DNA of 64,000 nt, taken from Aurelia coerulea. Taxonomy: Eukaryota; Cnidaria; Scyphozoa; Semaeostomeae; Ulmaridae. Position numbers and translations under genes: made by a program. Positions 1 through 11,176 of this stretch are shown piece by piece (the stretch's first letter is position 1; the number at the start of each line of letters is the position of its first letter). The notes beneath the pieces were generated by a model. It saw only the letters and a list, made by a program, of their open reading frames with translations. It made no database searches and was not told the origin of the DNA. Where the stretch lies: the NCBI GenBank assembly GCA_039566865.1, contig CM076955.1, forward strand, positions 9,674,501 through 9,738,500. The letters are read 5' to 3'.

Positions 1-1769
1 CTCGTCTTCTTAGGAGTACCTCAAATATAGGTAAATTCAACTTTATAAAAATTTCATGGTTGCAAAGTTACCGAAAAGGGGCCTGAAACGCTTGATCAAA
101 TCGTTAAGACTCTACTCGCACAGAACAATACGCACGGGCGTTTCAGTGTTTCACTCCTCTAAAGAGTTATAATACATAGATTCTACACCAGATATCAAAT
201 ATTTTCAATCCCATGGCAATAAATGTGCATACGATAGCTCTCACCCATGCGGAATTGCATTTTCTCTGTTGCTTTGAGCGAGGAGTCCCCTATTAGTTGA
301 TCAAGTATTTTAGGCCTTTTTCAATCATTTTGCAACCATGTAAACTTGGATTTACCACGACACTCTTTTATAAAGCTCATATGTACGGGGCAGTAACATT
401 TATATGCTCAAGATGAAGTTTGAAATTTAGAGAAGTTTCCATTTTGTGGACAAAAATTGAAAACATGCAGGATGATAAATGCTTGGAAGGGTGTGTATAA
501 ATGACACGGAGTTTTCTTGTCAGTTGGTTGCAAGAACGATTCATCAGTCATATATCTACATCTTAAAAGTTTATTTTTAGGTACGTTGACGAAGACCGGT
601 AAGGACAAGAACTGATTTTGGTATGGTCTTCGGCTAATTCATCTGTGGTCATGAATACGGGGCAGATACATTTTTTTTAAGAAATGGGTTACGGGGTAGT
701 TTGTTGTTTCGGGGTGAGCAGGTTTCTTTGCAAGAATTTTTCTTCTCCCCCGGCCTTGTCATGTAATAAATTTTGCACTGTCCCTAAGAAGGCGAGAAAG
801 TCGCAAAAATACTTCGATCTGTTGGCTGTCAAGCAAATATTGATTCATTTCAATCCATCCAGTTTTTTTCATGCTATGAATTTTAAAAAGTGGGAACTTT
901 TTTCTGGTTCACCAGGTACATATGGGCTGTTTTCTTGATTTTATAGGTCTTTAAAAAATTTTTTCTTGATCGTAGACTGTGTGCAGAGTGTAGACTGTTC
1001 CAGATTTTAGGCCCAATTGCTTTTAGATCTTCGTGTGATCCGGCTCTGGCCAAATGGTAAAAATACCTCCGACTTATAGGATGGGGCTCAGTTATAAAAA
1101 AATTTGAAAATGTTGTAGCAATACATTGTTCAAATCTCTCTTTAGTGGGGGAGCCAATTTATATCTTTAAATTAACTTTAATTAATGGAAACCAAGCACT
1201 GTATAGTCAAAGAGGGGCTGGATTGGTGCATTTGCATTTGCTAGTAGCCTACGAAGAGAGAAGTCAAGAAAATGTTGCTTTCTATAGCAGAACCTCAGCC
1301 TGCCTTCGATTTTAGCCAGAGTCCCGGTGACCATTAGCACCTCTTCTGATATCCAGTTTCTTATTGCCGGTTCGTTTATTCTGCCAAAAAGTAAAGACTT
1401 TGTTTTGTCCTTCCAAAGTGAATGCTTAGATTTTTATCAACAAACCAACTATAAAGGGAATTAAGATTTTGATTGAGTTGCTTTTCTATTTCATTGAATT
1501 ATTGTCACTGAATACAAGACTGGAGTCATCTGCATAAAAGAGAATTTCTCGGAGAATTTTGCGCGCTTCGTGCAGCCTCGTTTGGAAAATTGCTTGGCTG
1601 AACACATTTGCATGATGAGAACACAAAACTTCGTGGTATTGACGTCAGTTTTGTTTGAATTTCCCCACATAGCCTGCACCAAAGAAAATAATTTCTTGAA
1701 TTTTATTCAGACTCTAGCTGATTTCTCTCATCACGTATTTCGATTGTTGGTACTGGATATTTTGAAGGT
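1..1769. other. No recognisable gene
   Basis: I find no protein with family features, no terminal repeats and no RNA gene in this stretch. The reading frames are short, AT-driven and lack recognisable motifs. It may be intergenic or intronic host DNA, or old transposon remains too decayed to name. Confidence 0.5.
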
Positions 1770-1893
1770 GTACTTGGTACCTGGCTCTATGGTTCCGGGT
1801 ACCGACCACAATGGTACAGGGTACCGACCACAATGGTACTGGGTACTGGGTACTGGACCTTCTGGTACCTGGTACTGCCCCCTTGGTACCATG
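1770..1893. repeat. GGTAC-rich minisatellite
   Basis: About 120 bases are built from imperfect copies of GGTACC, GGTACTGG and ACCGACCACAATGGTAC. The units are irregular (6-21 bases) and are partly palindromic through GGTACC, so the two strands look alike. A reading frame crosses it, but the peptide is just the translated repeat. Confidence 0.7.
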
Positions 1894-2760
1894 GTACATT
1901 TTACCTGTCAACATCCTCTTCTTAGTGTATACACTTCTAGCTGTGGCAAAAAGTTGCTGCTGATCCCAACACTTTTTAGAGAAATTGTTATTAACTACTT
2001 TACGCAAATGAGTTAGCGATGGCTTAGCTTACACACAGGCAAGTGTTAGTTGTCCTTTTGCTTTGTTTCTCGTTATTATCATTCCTTTTTAGCTGACTTT
2101 TCTTTCATTTGCATAACAACGGTTGAAAACACCAAACTTCGATTGGCAATCTCGCAAAATGAAACCATTGTTATGTTTGCATTTTGCTTTGAAATGTTAC
2201 ACAACGAAATTAGCTAACGAAGAATGAAAGAAAATAATGAGAAACAAGGCCAAAGGCGAACAAAAACCTTCTAGTTTATAAACTGAACCATTCGTAAGAC
2301 TATTTGAGTAACGTTAACGTTGATTAACTCTCTGAAAGTGTTCTGAGATCCGAAGGAAGTTCTTGCTGCAGGTAGCAGTGTTTCTGCTGAGAGCGGGGGT
2401 CATGCTTTTGTTTTCGTTCACCAAATTTAACAAATTTGGACGCTCGATCCAAACCTCTTTTCGAGCAAGTATAAAAAGGTCTATAGCAATGTTGTGAAAA
2501 AGTCGTAAGATTGTAGATATAGCGCGCGTAAAAGAAAGAGTTTAGCCCACGATTTGTCTAAAGCCGTTTTCGCACAAACAAAGGGTCATCTAGAATATGC
2601 CTCATCTATACGGTCATTGTTGTTTATCCTATCCTTAGCTAAAGACGGGTATGTGTACGCGTCAGATCAGTTGCTGACCCCAGATCAAAGTTCGCGCCAT
2701 TTGCAAAATTATGGGGCTCAGGACAGGAAGAAAGGTCACAATATCACAGGAGGGTTTTAG
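1894..2760. other. No recognisable gene; one TATA-like string
   Basis: No coding sequence can be supported. A TATAAAAA string lies at 2470-2477 and could be a core promoter, but no transcript-like frame follows, so it is mentioned only as a weak possibility. Confidence 0.35.
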
Positions 2761-2806
2761 GGCATGACTATAATCATTATCATCATTATCATCACTATGA
2801 TCACTA

Positions 2807-3170
2807 CCACCAAGTCCCGTAAAGTAAATGTTCTTTTTCTTTGTAAATTCTTTTTCACATCAGATGTCAGGCATTTTATCTACTACAACGAACGAGTTGC
2901 GCTTGCAACATCATTTAAGTCATCGCAACCCTGACCTGACATCTGATGTGGAATAGAATCTAGTACAGTATCCAGTAGTTATTAATCGTTTGTAGTGTAG
3001 TCGTAGTTAGTTGAACGTTGCGTGTCTTTTATATTGGCCATGGGGTAGTCATTGTCTTTCGCTCCCCATGGCATCGTACTTGTAGTGTCGTATAGTAATT
3101 AGAAAGGTATAGTTAAATGTAAAATGCATTGTAAATTTTTATATTTGTATAAAAAAAAAAAAAAAAAAAA
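2807..3170 (+). mobile_element. LINE-A copy 1: 3' untranslated end only
   Basis: This is a severely 5'-truncated insertion. From CACCAAGTCCCGT onward it matches the 3' untranslated region of LINE-A copy 4 (about 32438-32773). It shares the TTGGCCATGGGGT block, the GCTCCCCATGG block and the TAGTGTCGTATAGTAATTAG block, and ends in a 20-A tail at 3151-3170. The same region appears inverted in copy 6 (49443-49800). No coding sequence is left. It lies inside the ATCATT satellite. Confidence 0.85.
2855..2951 (+). other. Inverted-repeat stem in LINE-A 3' UTR
   Basis: CACATCAGATGTCAGG at the left pairs with CCTGACATCTGATGTGG at the right, about 62 bases apart. The pairing extends with a few mismatches towards an ATTCT/AGAAT base. 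An equivalent stem occurs at 49664-49770 (copy 6), and a weaker one near 32480-32575 (copy 4). It may be a structural signal for reverse transcriptase binding; that role is inferred. Confidence 0.6.
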
Positions 3171-3612
3171 TTATCATCATTATCATCATTATCATCATTA
3201 TAATCATTATCATCATTATCATCACTATGATCACTATCATCTTTATCGTCATTATCATCTTTATCGTCATTATCATCATTATAATCATTATCATCATTAT
3301 CATCACTATGATCACTATCATCTTTATCGTCATTATCATCTTTATCGTCATTATCATCATTATAATCATTATCATCATTATCATCACTATCATCATTATC
3401 ATCACTATGATCACTATCATCATTATCATCATTATAATCATTATCATCATTATCATCATTATCATCTTTATCGTCATTATCATCATTAGAATCATTATCA
3501 TCATTATCATCACTATGATCACTATCATCTTTATCGTCATTATCATCATTATCATCATTATCATCACTATCATCAAAATCATCATCATCACCATCAACAC
3601 CACTATCATCAT

Positions 3613-4075
3613 CATCAACATTATCGATGATTTGTTGAAATTTGATTGCAGTTATTTTTGTTTGTATTACCCTTTATTTAAGAGTTAAAATCTTGGTTCA
3701 GCATGAAAAACCTATTGACATTCATGACCCCTCTGGTCTAAACCAGTTTTGCAATTTATTGCATTAAAAATTGGTCCCCCTTGAATGCTTATAAAGCTCA
3801 CAAGAGAATTCATAACATAGAACCATTGTTCTGGAAAAATGAACCAAGGGCTAAACAAATATTCCAAAGTTCTTCAAGAGGGGAACTGATCACCAAATAC
3901 AATCATTCTCGGTCAAACATATTCACACGGGAACATGGGAACAATGCAAAATGACAGATGTACAAAAATTTCATCAATGAATTTGAGTGCAAATGTGCTG
4001 TTGTTCAAAAATTCCTTTATTCCCATACTGTTCTTGATCATTGTGCTGGCTAATCATAATGTCACAGAAAACACC
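3613..4075. other. No recognisable gene
   Basis: Sequence between the satellite and the first array unit. I see no coding frame with family features and no terminal repeats. The outer end of the compound structure starting at 4076 may lie here, but I could not define it. Confidence 0.4.
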
Positions 4076-4540
4076 CATTATCAATCGTTGGCTTTGCGTG
4101 GGCTCATTACAATGGAAGCCAACGCTGAGCCAGTGGTAGAATAAAAGAGAACAAAAGAAGCCCACTGAGCAGACGGTTGCAGGGACAAGAGCAATTTTAG
4201 ATACGGGGTAGCATTCCTGCAATTCGTATTAACTGCGGAGGCAAATCACTACGTCACTTAGGTATGCTAAAATGACAAAGTATTTTGGCGCGTAGTTTGG
4301 AATCAATTTGAACACTTCTATACTGTCCATGAAATGGTTGGCTTTGCATGGGCTCATTACAATAGAAGCCAATGGTGAACGAATGGTAGAACAATAGAGA
4401 ACAAAAGAAGCCCACCCGTTTTATGGTTGAAACTAATTTTAGATACGGGGTAGCATTCCTACATTTCGTCTTAATTGCGGAGGCAAATCAGAATCACTAC
4501 GTCACTTAGGCATGCTAAAATGACCTAGTATTTTGGCCCG
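4076..4540 (-). repeat. Left array of the ~270-bp repeat (inverted relative to 19.5-21.4 kb)
   Basis: About two units, marked by TTGGCTTTGCGTGGGCTC, GAGAACAAAAGAAGCCCAC, GATACGGGGTAGCATTCCT and GCGGAGGCAAATCA. The same unit occurs on the opposite strand at 19490-21400. After removing gypsy-1, LINE-A copy 3 and the mariner element, this array continues at 15487-15532 and 17450-17503. It therefore flanks the tyrosine-recombinase pseudogene on its left. The inward-facing symmetry suggests terminal or subterminal repeats of one transposon. Confidence 0.75.
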
Positions 4541-4545
4541 CAATC

Positions 4546-4644
4546 TTTAACATAAACAAGTACAAATTCACACCTCTCAACATCACGAGTTCTAATCATG
4601 TGATACGGTCGTGTGATTCTACAGTCCGGTGACATAACGTCACA
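4546..4644 (-). repeat. Gypsy-1 3' LTR (internally deleted)
   Basis: About 99 bases ending ...ACGTCACA. It matches the right LTR from TAAACAA-TACAAATTCACACC onward. About 80 bases near the other end are missing; only a TTTAAC remnant of the TGTAAC terminus remains next to the CAATC duplication. The segment around 4576-4590 shows the uninterrupted version of the site into which the 3.26-kb foldback inserted in the other LTR. Confidence 0.8.
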
Positions 4645-4876
4645 TCTGCCTTCAGCAAGTCAAATATTATAGTTCCTCACTAGTAACTCAATTAAGTCTT
4701 ACTTCCTTCGCAACACAAACAGTCTCTTACCTCTATTGACCAGTCCATAGCTTCCACAACACACAGCTTGGTAATACCGTGGTCTCCTTACAGTTCGTCC
4801 ACTTCTTGTAGTAACAACTTTAGGATTGGCATTGTTAGTACATTGTTCTGCTGCAACAGTTTCTGTATTTGCCTTT

Positions 4877-5410
4877 TCATTCGTATAGTATTCTCTTCAT
4901 TGACAAAGTCTTTATTGACAGTGTTCTTACTTCTGTATCCTTCATTGATGTTGAGTAATCATTAGATTTCTCATTAAATTTCTCTTTTGTCTCCATTACG
5001 TGTCTTCTGTTACGTCTGTATACCATTCCTTCTTTCGTCCTAGCCGTATATGACCTAGGATCTACTTTCTCAGCTACTTTAGCTTTAACCCCTTCTTTAT
5101 CTTTATCTTGGATCATTATTTTAACAACATCTCCCGGTTTTAACTCTTTTAAATCTTTAGCTCCTCTGTCATAGTAATACTTTTCTCTGCTCTTTCTCCC
5201 CTCTTACTTTTTCTGTGTGTTTCTTTCTGTCTTTGGCTTTAACAACTTATCACTTGTTGGCAATAGTGTCCTTGTTCTCCTCCCGAACAATCTCTGTGCT
5301 GGGGAATTTCCTACTCCTTCTGCTGGTGTATTACGATAGGCTAACAATGCTAAATTAGGATCTGATCTAGCGTAGTTTGCCCTTTGTAGGATGTTTTTTG
5401 CAATTTTCAC
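4877..5410 (-). pseudogene. Gypsy-1 integrase C-terminal region
   Basis: Minus-strand frames at 5204-5410 and 4877-5116 correspond to the end of a gypsy integrase. They include a stretch like YRNTPAEG...SPAQRLFGRRTRTLLP and a tail with YTARTKEGMVYRRNRRH. The matching gypsy-2 segments are about residues 1216-1245 and 1315-1335 of its 1401-residue protein. The pieces lie in different frames, so at least one frameshift separates them. Integrase joins the element's cDNA to host DNA; this copy could not make it. Confidence 0.8.
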
Positions 5411-6193
5411 TGCATTATCTGCCTTTCCATTTGATTGTGGGTACCTTGGAGAGCTGGTCTTATGCTCAAACTCATATTCCTTGCCAAATTCTGCAAACTC
5501 TTTAGAATTGTAATGTGGATCATTGTCGCTTACAAGTTGATTTGGAATCCCATGTCGTGCAAATTGTGACTTAAGCTTTGAAATGACTGATTTTCCTTTC
5601 TTGTCATAGATTTTGTCTATTTCAATAAAATCTGAGTAATAGTCTACACAGACAAGAAAATGTCCATTGTGTAACTCAAAAAGATCTGAACCAACCTTTT
5701 GCTAGGGTCTGCTTGGCTCTTTCTGTTGTCTGTCTTGGTAAACTCTACAAACTTCACATCTTGAAATGAATTCCTTAACCTCTTCATTCATTCGAGGCCA
5801 ATACATTACTTCTCTTCCTCTACGAAGACATCCTTGTATCCCTAAGTGACTGCGGTGCATTCTTTGCATCATATCTTCTCTCAGAACTTTGGGAATAACT
5901 AATCGTTCACCTTTGAAAATAAGTCCTTCTTCATACATAAGTTGCTCTCTGAAACTATAGTAACATCTCACTGACTCATGAACTTGAGATATGTCTTCTA
6001 GCAATCCCTCTTGGATTAATCTCTTTAACTCTGACATCTGTCTGTCTTGCTCTGTTGCACTTTGTACTTGCTTAAGTCCTTCTTGTGAAACAACTTCTCT
6101 ATCTCTCTTTCTGTACGAGGGATCTCTCTTCATCTGCCATGAAAACATCAAATGATATAGCTCTATCACTTTTATCTTTGTCACCCTTGACAT
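5411..6193 (-). pseudogene. Gypsy-1 integrase zinc-binding and core region
   Basis: The frame at 5702-6193 holds the HHCC-type integrase entry domain (HRSHLGIQGCLRRGRE... CEVCRVYQ). The following 5411-5701 bases still read as integrase core in pieces, for example the DNDPH and SNGKADNAV-like signatures on the minus strand, but they are split by stops. The order and spacing match gypsy-2. The enzyme is inactive because the core is not in one frame with the zinc-binding part. Confidence 0.75.
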
Positions 6194-6655
6194 TAGGTCT
6201 ACTTAACATATCTGCTAAAAACATTTCAGAACCCTTCTTATAGGAAATCTCAAAGTCGAATCTCTGTAACCGAAGGACCATTCTTTGTAGATGCTTTGGT
6301 GCACTCAATACATTCTTTTTCATGATAGCTTCTAAGGGTTTGTGGTCACTTTCAACTGTGAATTTCCTACCGTACAGGTAGCTTTCAAACCTCTCAGCTC
6401 CAAAAAACGATTGCAAGAAGTTCTTTCTCTATCTGAGCATAATTGGACTCGGTATTAGTAAGTGATCTTGAGGCATAGGCTATAGGATGCCCATTTTGCA
6501 TTAGGCATGCACTTAATCCATATTGTGAGGCATCAAATTGTATAGTGACTTCATCAGTAGGATTCTAGGACTTTAAAACTGGTGCTTCAGTGATAACCTT
6601 CTTCACTTGTGTAAAACACTTTTCATGAATGGTACTGTCCCATTTAAATTCTGTG
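6099..6655 (-). pseudogene. Gypsy-1 RNase H region
   Basis: The minus-strand frame at 6099-6416 includes RFESYLYGRKFTVESDHKPL, APKHLQRMVLRLQRFDFEI and FLADMLSRP, all hallmarks of gypsy RNase H and the tether before integrase. Further RNase H sequence lies in 6417-6655 but is interrupted. RNase H would degrade the RNA template during reverse transcription. Frame breaks on both sides make it non-functional here. Confidence 0.8.
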
Positions 6656-7731
6656 CTATCTTTCAAAAAGCATTCTCAGTGGTGCAGTTACTTGAGAAAT
6701 ATATGGTGCAAACTTCTGCAGATAATTTATCATGCCCATAAATCTACGAAGCTGTTGCTTATCTTCTGGTGGTGGCATCTTAACAACCCCTTCAACTTTC
6801 TTCAAATCTGGTTTGAGACCTTCTTCTGAAATGACCTGACCTACATACTTTAACTCTGGGATTTTGAATTTCATCTTCTCTTCATTGAGCTTTATGTTTC
6901 TTTCCAAACATCTCTCTAGCAGTGCTTTGAAATTATGATCATGATCTTTAGAATCTCCAACTCCAAACACAATTATGTCATCTGCTACTGTCTTTACACT
7001 ATTTAGGCCTACTGAAGAGTAATTTAGCCTTCTCTGAAACTCCTCTGGGTCTACGGAAATTCCGAATGGCATCTTCAGCCACATATATCTACCCCATGGT
7101 GTTGCAAATGTTGTCAATTTGCTGCTTTCTTCATCCATTGGAACATGCCAAAACCCATTTTTCACATCAACCATTTAAAAGACTTTTGTTTTAGACAGAT
7201 CTGGTAACACTTCCTCTATTACTGGAAGTGGATAGTGGCTTCTCTTTAGAGCTTTATTAAGTGGATTTGGGTCTAAACAAAGACGTACATTCCCATTTGG
7301 CTTCAACATCATGACCGTTGCTGAAACCCAATTTGTTGGCTCCCACAACTGATTTGATTATACCCAATTTCGTCAGCTTATCTAACTCCTGCTTGTAGCT
7401 AGTTTTAAAAGCTATGGGTGGTTTTCTTGGGGGTAGCTGCACAGGAGGCACATTAGGGTCAACTTGATGGTGTAATACATCACTGAAGTGTCCTTCACCT
7501 TTAAACACCTCCTTATACTCTGATACTTGTTCTCTTGTCAGATTTCCTTCAACTGAATTTTCAACTGTTGATACATTTTTAAATTTATTTAGAGTTATCA
7601 GCTGCATTCCTTGGATTGTCTTTGCCCCTAATACTGGACTATTCTCTTCTTTCACAATCTGAAATTCTATGTTATACTTCTTGTAATTCTTTGGGTTTCT
7701 TACACTGAGTCTTATTTTCCCAATAGGCTTA
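6656..7731 (-). pseudogene. Gypsy-1 reverse transcriptase (broken)
   Basis: The frame at 7257-7731 covers the end of the protease/linker and the start of reverse transcriptase (PPRKPPIAFK, LDKLTKLGIIKSV). The frame at 6656-7174 covers the palm, with FWHVPMDEES, TPWGRYMWLKMPFGI and a catalytic VADDIIVFG box. A stop or frameshift lies between them at about 7175-7260. The gene continues on the far side of the Harbinger-type MITE at 7732-8916, where the reading frame resumes if the insert and one target copy are ignored. Confidence 0.85.
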
Positions 7732-8916
7732 GGCCCCATGTACACTAGTGCTCAAAAGTGCAATTAGCATTCGAAGAAAACCTCAAGTTTCTCGTTTCCG
7801 GCTCAAGATGCTTGATTTCACAGCATCATTAACTGGATACCTGTGTGTTCATAAACTGACCAAAGTTTGCTTGCATTTCCTTCCATCAGGGTTCTCGATT
7901 TACTCATGTCAACATATAGGAAAAGAGCAAGACAAGATGTAAGATGTAAGATGGCCTATCTAATTCCCTTGGACATATAAATCGAAGGCAAATTAAAATG
8001 CACCAGTGTGTAATTAAACAAGATCAACTGAGTCCATGCCATCCCCTTCTCATGCTTCACATCAACCTTCACGGTTCATTTTATTCATTTCTTTTTGGCT
8101 ACAAAATTGCTCAAAGCTTTTCTGAACACTCTTCTGATGTTCGGAACCAATGAATGACGAACTCATTTCGCAAAGGAAACCAACAAATAAAATAGTCTGA
8201 TATTACACCACAATGGGGATGCCAAAATTATTTTGATTTTAGGATACGATATACCATTTTTACAAGAAAGCGATTTCATCGGGGTACAGTGATTGCTTCG
8301 CCAAATGATCGCAGATGCTTCGGTACAAAAGCTTGGACAGAATAAGCCAGGGTCAGAATCGCTCCTTCCAAGTTTTTGGCACCATTTAATGGCAGCCAGA
8401 ACCTCTCTGAGTGTTTCATTGCTGGATTCAACATTTCCTTTATGAAAATCTAAACCTGTGTGGGCTGCTCGTCTGTGATACAGATCAATAACGGGGTGGA
8501 GTTGCCGTTTTTCAAATTTCAGCGTACGTAGCCTCTGGAAAATCACCGGAAAATGAAAGTGCTAGCAAGCGAGCAGCCTTTCGAAATAGGCTTCTTCATA
8601 GCTGTTATGTAACGTACAAGGCAGGAGCATCGCTTCTTCGATGGCATTTATTTTGGATGCAACAACAAAATGCTGAATTTGAGACGCCCTGTTTGGCCTT
8701 TGGCAAACAGGTTAATCCTTAATGGCCACAAATGGACATTTTAAGAACTTTGAGCACCTCCAGAGGGTGCTCAACTTGCTAATGCAGTCTCTTTCATCTT
8801 TGCTTAACTTTTGCTCAAGAAAATTTGGCAAAAAAGACCATGTACACTGAACGGAAGTCCGTTAATCTCCTAATTGCCGACGAAAACTTAAGAACAGTGC
8901 TAGTGTACATGGGGCC
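7732..8916. mobile_element. Non-autonomous Harbinger-type element (1185 bp, TTA/TAA target duplication)
   Basis: Inverted termini GGCCCCATGTACACTAG occur at both ends (7732-7748 on plus, 8916-8900 on minus), flanked by TTA at 7729-7731 and 8917-8919. Three-base TTA/TAA duplications and GG-starting termini are typical of PIF/Harbinger elements. A second TGTACA-containing motif lies just inside the right end. No transposase is encoded; frames inside have no recognisable domains. It sits in the gypsy-1 protease region and could be mobilised by a transposase such as the one at 52.3-53.7 kb, though their termini have not been matched. Confidence 0.82.
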
Positions 8917-8919
8917 TTA

Positions 8920-9542
8920 ATAACTGTACTGTTGTACATACACAGGGTAGCCTTAGATTTGGATAGGCCTTTCAATGTCTGATCATTGCTGATTTCTTTA
9001 TGTTCTTGTACAGACAATATATTAACAGTAGCTAAGGTATCAAGCTGAAACTTAACTTGTTTACCATTAATAATCATAGTAGCAAACAATTTGTTATCAT
9101 ATTGAGCATTCTCCTGCTTGTCAGTTTCTACAGCAAAAATATACTCCTCAGCTGAACTATACTCATCATAAACTTCAGGAACATTGTCCTCATACACAGC
9201 ATGAAAAGTCCGCCTCTTCGCTTTGTTTCTACACTTAACTGCAAAATGATTCTTCGTTCCACATTTGCTACAAGATTTGCACCAAGCTGGACAATCTTCT
9301 TCCTTTCTAATATGTTTTCTCCCACAATATTTACAATCAATTTCCATAGAAACTCTTTTCCTTGCATCTTTAGAACCATAAACAGGTTTCTTTTTCATCA
9401 AATTAACATCCTCCTCATTCCTAAAGGCTTTGGGTTGCATTGCAGTGCTCTCATTTACTCTACAAATATACATACATATGTTGAGGGTTAATTCAGACAC
9501 TTGTAGCAATTTTTTCTCGTCGAATTTTCTCTTATACCCATA
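8920..9542 (-). pseudogene. Gypsy-1 Gag zinc-knuckle and protease region
   Basis: Read on the minus strand, it holds Gag sequence (KLLQVSELTLN). Two cysteine-rich motifs follow: CKYCGRKHIRKEEDCPAW and CSKCGTKNHFAVKC, the second a classical CX2CX4HX4C knuckle. Then comes a retroviral-type protease start, FATMIINGKQVKFQLDTLAT, in which the usual D-S/T-G reads D-T-L, so the active-site glycine is lost. The frame runs into the MITE on one side and LINE-A copy 2 on the other. Confidence 0.85.
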
Positions 9543-9551
9543 AAAATTCTG

Positions 9552-11076
9552 TTCCCCAGGGTTCAATCCTTGGTCCTCTGTTCTTTCTTGTGTATATTAA
9601 CGACCTGACCGAGGACCTTAGATGCAATGCTAAACTCTTTGCTGATGATACGTCCCTTTTCACTATTGCACATAATTCAAACGCTACTGCTTCCGACATG
9701 AATCATGACCTAGATATCATAAAAGCTTGGGCGTCTAAATGGAGAATGTCATTCAATCCTGATCCAAATAAACAGGCTGTGGAAGTGACGTTTTCTACGA
9801 AAAGAGTCAAAACAGATCATCCTGATATTCTTTTTGGAGGTAACCCAGTGGTGAGAGTTGATGAGCACAAGCACCTCGGTGTTATATTAGATTCGAAGTT
9901 GTCATTTGCTAGCCATATACAAACAGCTCTTACTAAATCTAGACAGGGAATAGGTATGATCAAATACCTCTCAAAGTACTTGCCACGTCACACATTAAAT
10001 GAGCTGTACAAACTCTATGTTAGACCGCATTTAGATTATGGTGATGTTATCTACCATACCCCAGCAAAAATCTGTGAATTCAGTCATGATACTATCTTGA
10101 ATACCCAAATGGAGAAGCTAGAATCGGTTCAGTACTCTGTTGCGTTGGCAGTAACTGGTGCTTGGAAAGGGACATCCCGTGAGAAACTGTACAATGAGCT
10201 CGGATGGGAATCTTTGAACCTGCGACGCTGGAGCAGACGCCTTGTTATGTTTTACAAGATTGTAAATAACGTTACGCCAGAGTATACAAGGCATCCCATA
10301 CCACAACTTGAGCAGCCTATGTACTCTCTTCGTGAGCATCATGTCATTGGGCAAATAAAGGCAAGGACAGAGAGATTTAAAAACAGTTTTTACCCAAATT
10401 GTTTGAACGAATGGGACAAGCTCCATCCTGAAATTAGACAGGCATCCTCGCTAAGTGTTTTTAAATCAAAAGTATTAGCTCTAATTCGGCCCCCTTCGAA
10501 ACCAGTATATGGGATTCATGACCCGAAAGGTTTAGCTATTCTTACACAGTTAAGAGTCGGCCTCAGCAAATTAAGTTCTCACAAATTTAGGCACAATTTT
10601 AGAGATACAATAGACCCGATGTGTCCTGCAAATGATGGTGTTGAGGACACGGAACATTACCTGCTGCTTTGCCAATCTTATGAAGAACCTAGACGCGAGC
10701 TTCTCCATGGTCTCAATGCAATATTGCCTCCTAGTGGATTTTCTAACCTCTCAAATGAATTATTAGTTGAACTCATTCTGTATGGCAATGAAAGGTTACA
10801 ACCTGACGTTAATAAAAGAATAATCGAGGCTACTCTAAAATTCGTTCACGCAACAAAGCGCTTTTGATGTCTGCTGCAAACCCCCAATACATGGACACAT
10901 CCTCCCTTTGTAAATGTTTGTATTAGTTAATTTTCTTCTTTAATGTTTAGATTTATAACTATATGTTAAATGTCCACAGGGTTGATATGTATTTCCATTC
11001 TCCTTGTGGCATCGTTTTTGTAATCTTTTGTAGTTGTTGTATTTTTATGAGATTATATAAAAAAAAAAAAAAAAAA
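9552..11076 (+). mobile_element. LINE-A copy 2, 5'-truncated in the reverse transcriptase
   Basis: It begins at the second base of the V codon of a VPQGSILGPLFF motif and ends in a poly-A run. AAAATTCTG at 9543-9551 is repeated at 11077-11085 and is a 9-bp target duplication. The insertion interrupts gypsy-1 Gag, whose reading frame continues on either side. The 3' untranslated region (10868-11060) is unlike that of copies 1, 4 and 6, so it belongs to a different subfamily. Confidence 0.9.
9553..10867 (+). pseudogene. LINE-A reverse transcriptase, C-terminal part
   Basis: An open frame of about 430 codons without an authentic start. It carries QGSILGPLFFLVYIND, the catalytic box LFADDTSLFT and the thumb HLGVILDSKLSF. 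It then has GIGMIKYLSKYLPRHTLNELY, the RPHLDYGDVIYH region and a C-terminal Cys/His motif (MCPANDGVEDTEHYLLLC) of the kind seen at the end of many LINE polymerases. The uninterrupted frame suggests a recent insertion, but 5' truncation removed the endonuclease and fingers, so it is dead on arrival. Confidence 0.88.
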
Positions 11077-11176
11077 AAAATTCTGTCGCGAATTAAATTT
11101 TCTTCCAAAGTACCGTAATTCCGCGTTTTTGCCAAGTTTCTTAGCACAGTTACATTGGAATCAATAGACTCATTCA
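11077..11176 (-). pseudogene. Gypsy-1 Gag middle segment
   Basis: Minus-strand sequence with NESIDSNVTVLRNLAKTRN and ENLIRDRI, aligning with DESIDAYAAALRALASTCN and DELIRDRI of gypsy-2 Gag. It is a 100-base island between LINE-A copy 2 and the hairpin element at 11177-11589. That shows both inserted into one continuous Gag gene. Confidence 0.85.

Larger units (their letters stand above)
2771..3612. repeat. ATCATT/ATCATC satellite split by a LINE end
   Basis: A long array of TTATCATCA, with periodic variants CACTATGATCAC and CTTTATCGTCA, fills 3171-3612. A short piece of the same satellite (2771-2805) lies just before the LINE-A 3' end at 2807-3170. The simplest reading is that the LINE inserted into the satellite. 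Frames across it encode only His/Tyr, Ile or Met runs and are not genes. Confidence 0.8.

Noticed and set aside
1570..2016. 148-codon frame as a gene
   Set aside because: It runs through the GGTAC minisatellite and has no recognisable domain or splice context.
3171..3612. Regular repeats resembling a CRISPR array
   Set aside because: The units are contiguous low-complexity repeats without unique spacers, and the genome is eukaryotic.
3124..3688. Open frames rich in His/Tyr, Ile and Met
   Set aside because: They are translations of the ATCATT satellite on both strands.
8163..8546. 127-codon frame inside the Harbinger-type MITE as a transposase
   Set aside because: No DDE blocks or Myb-like features; the frame on its own is compatible with chance.
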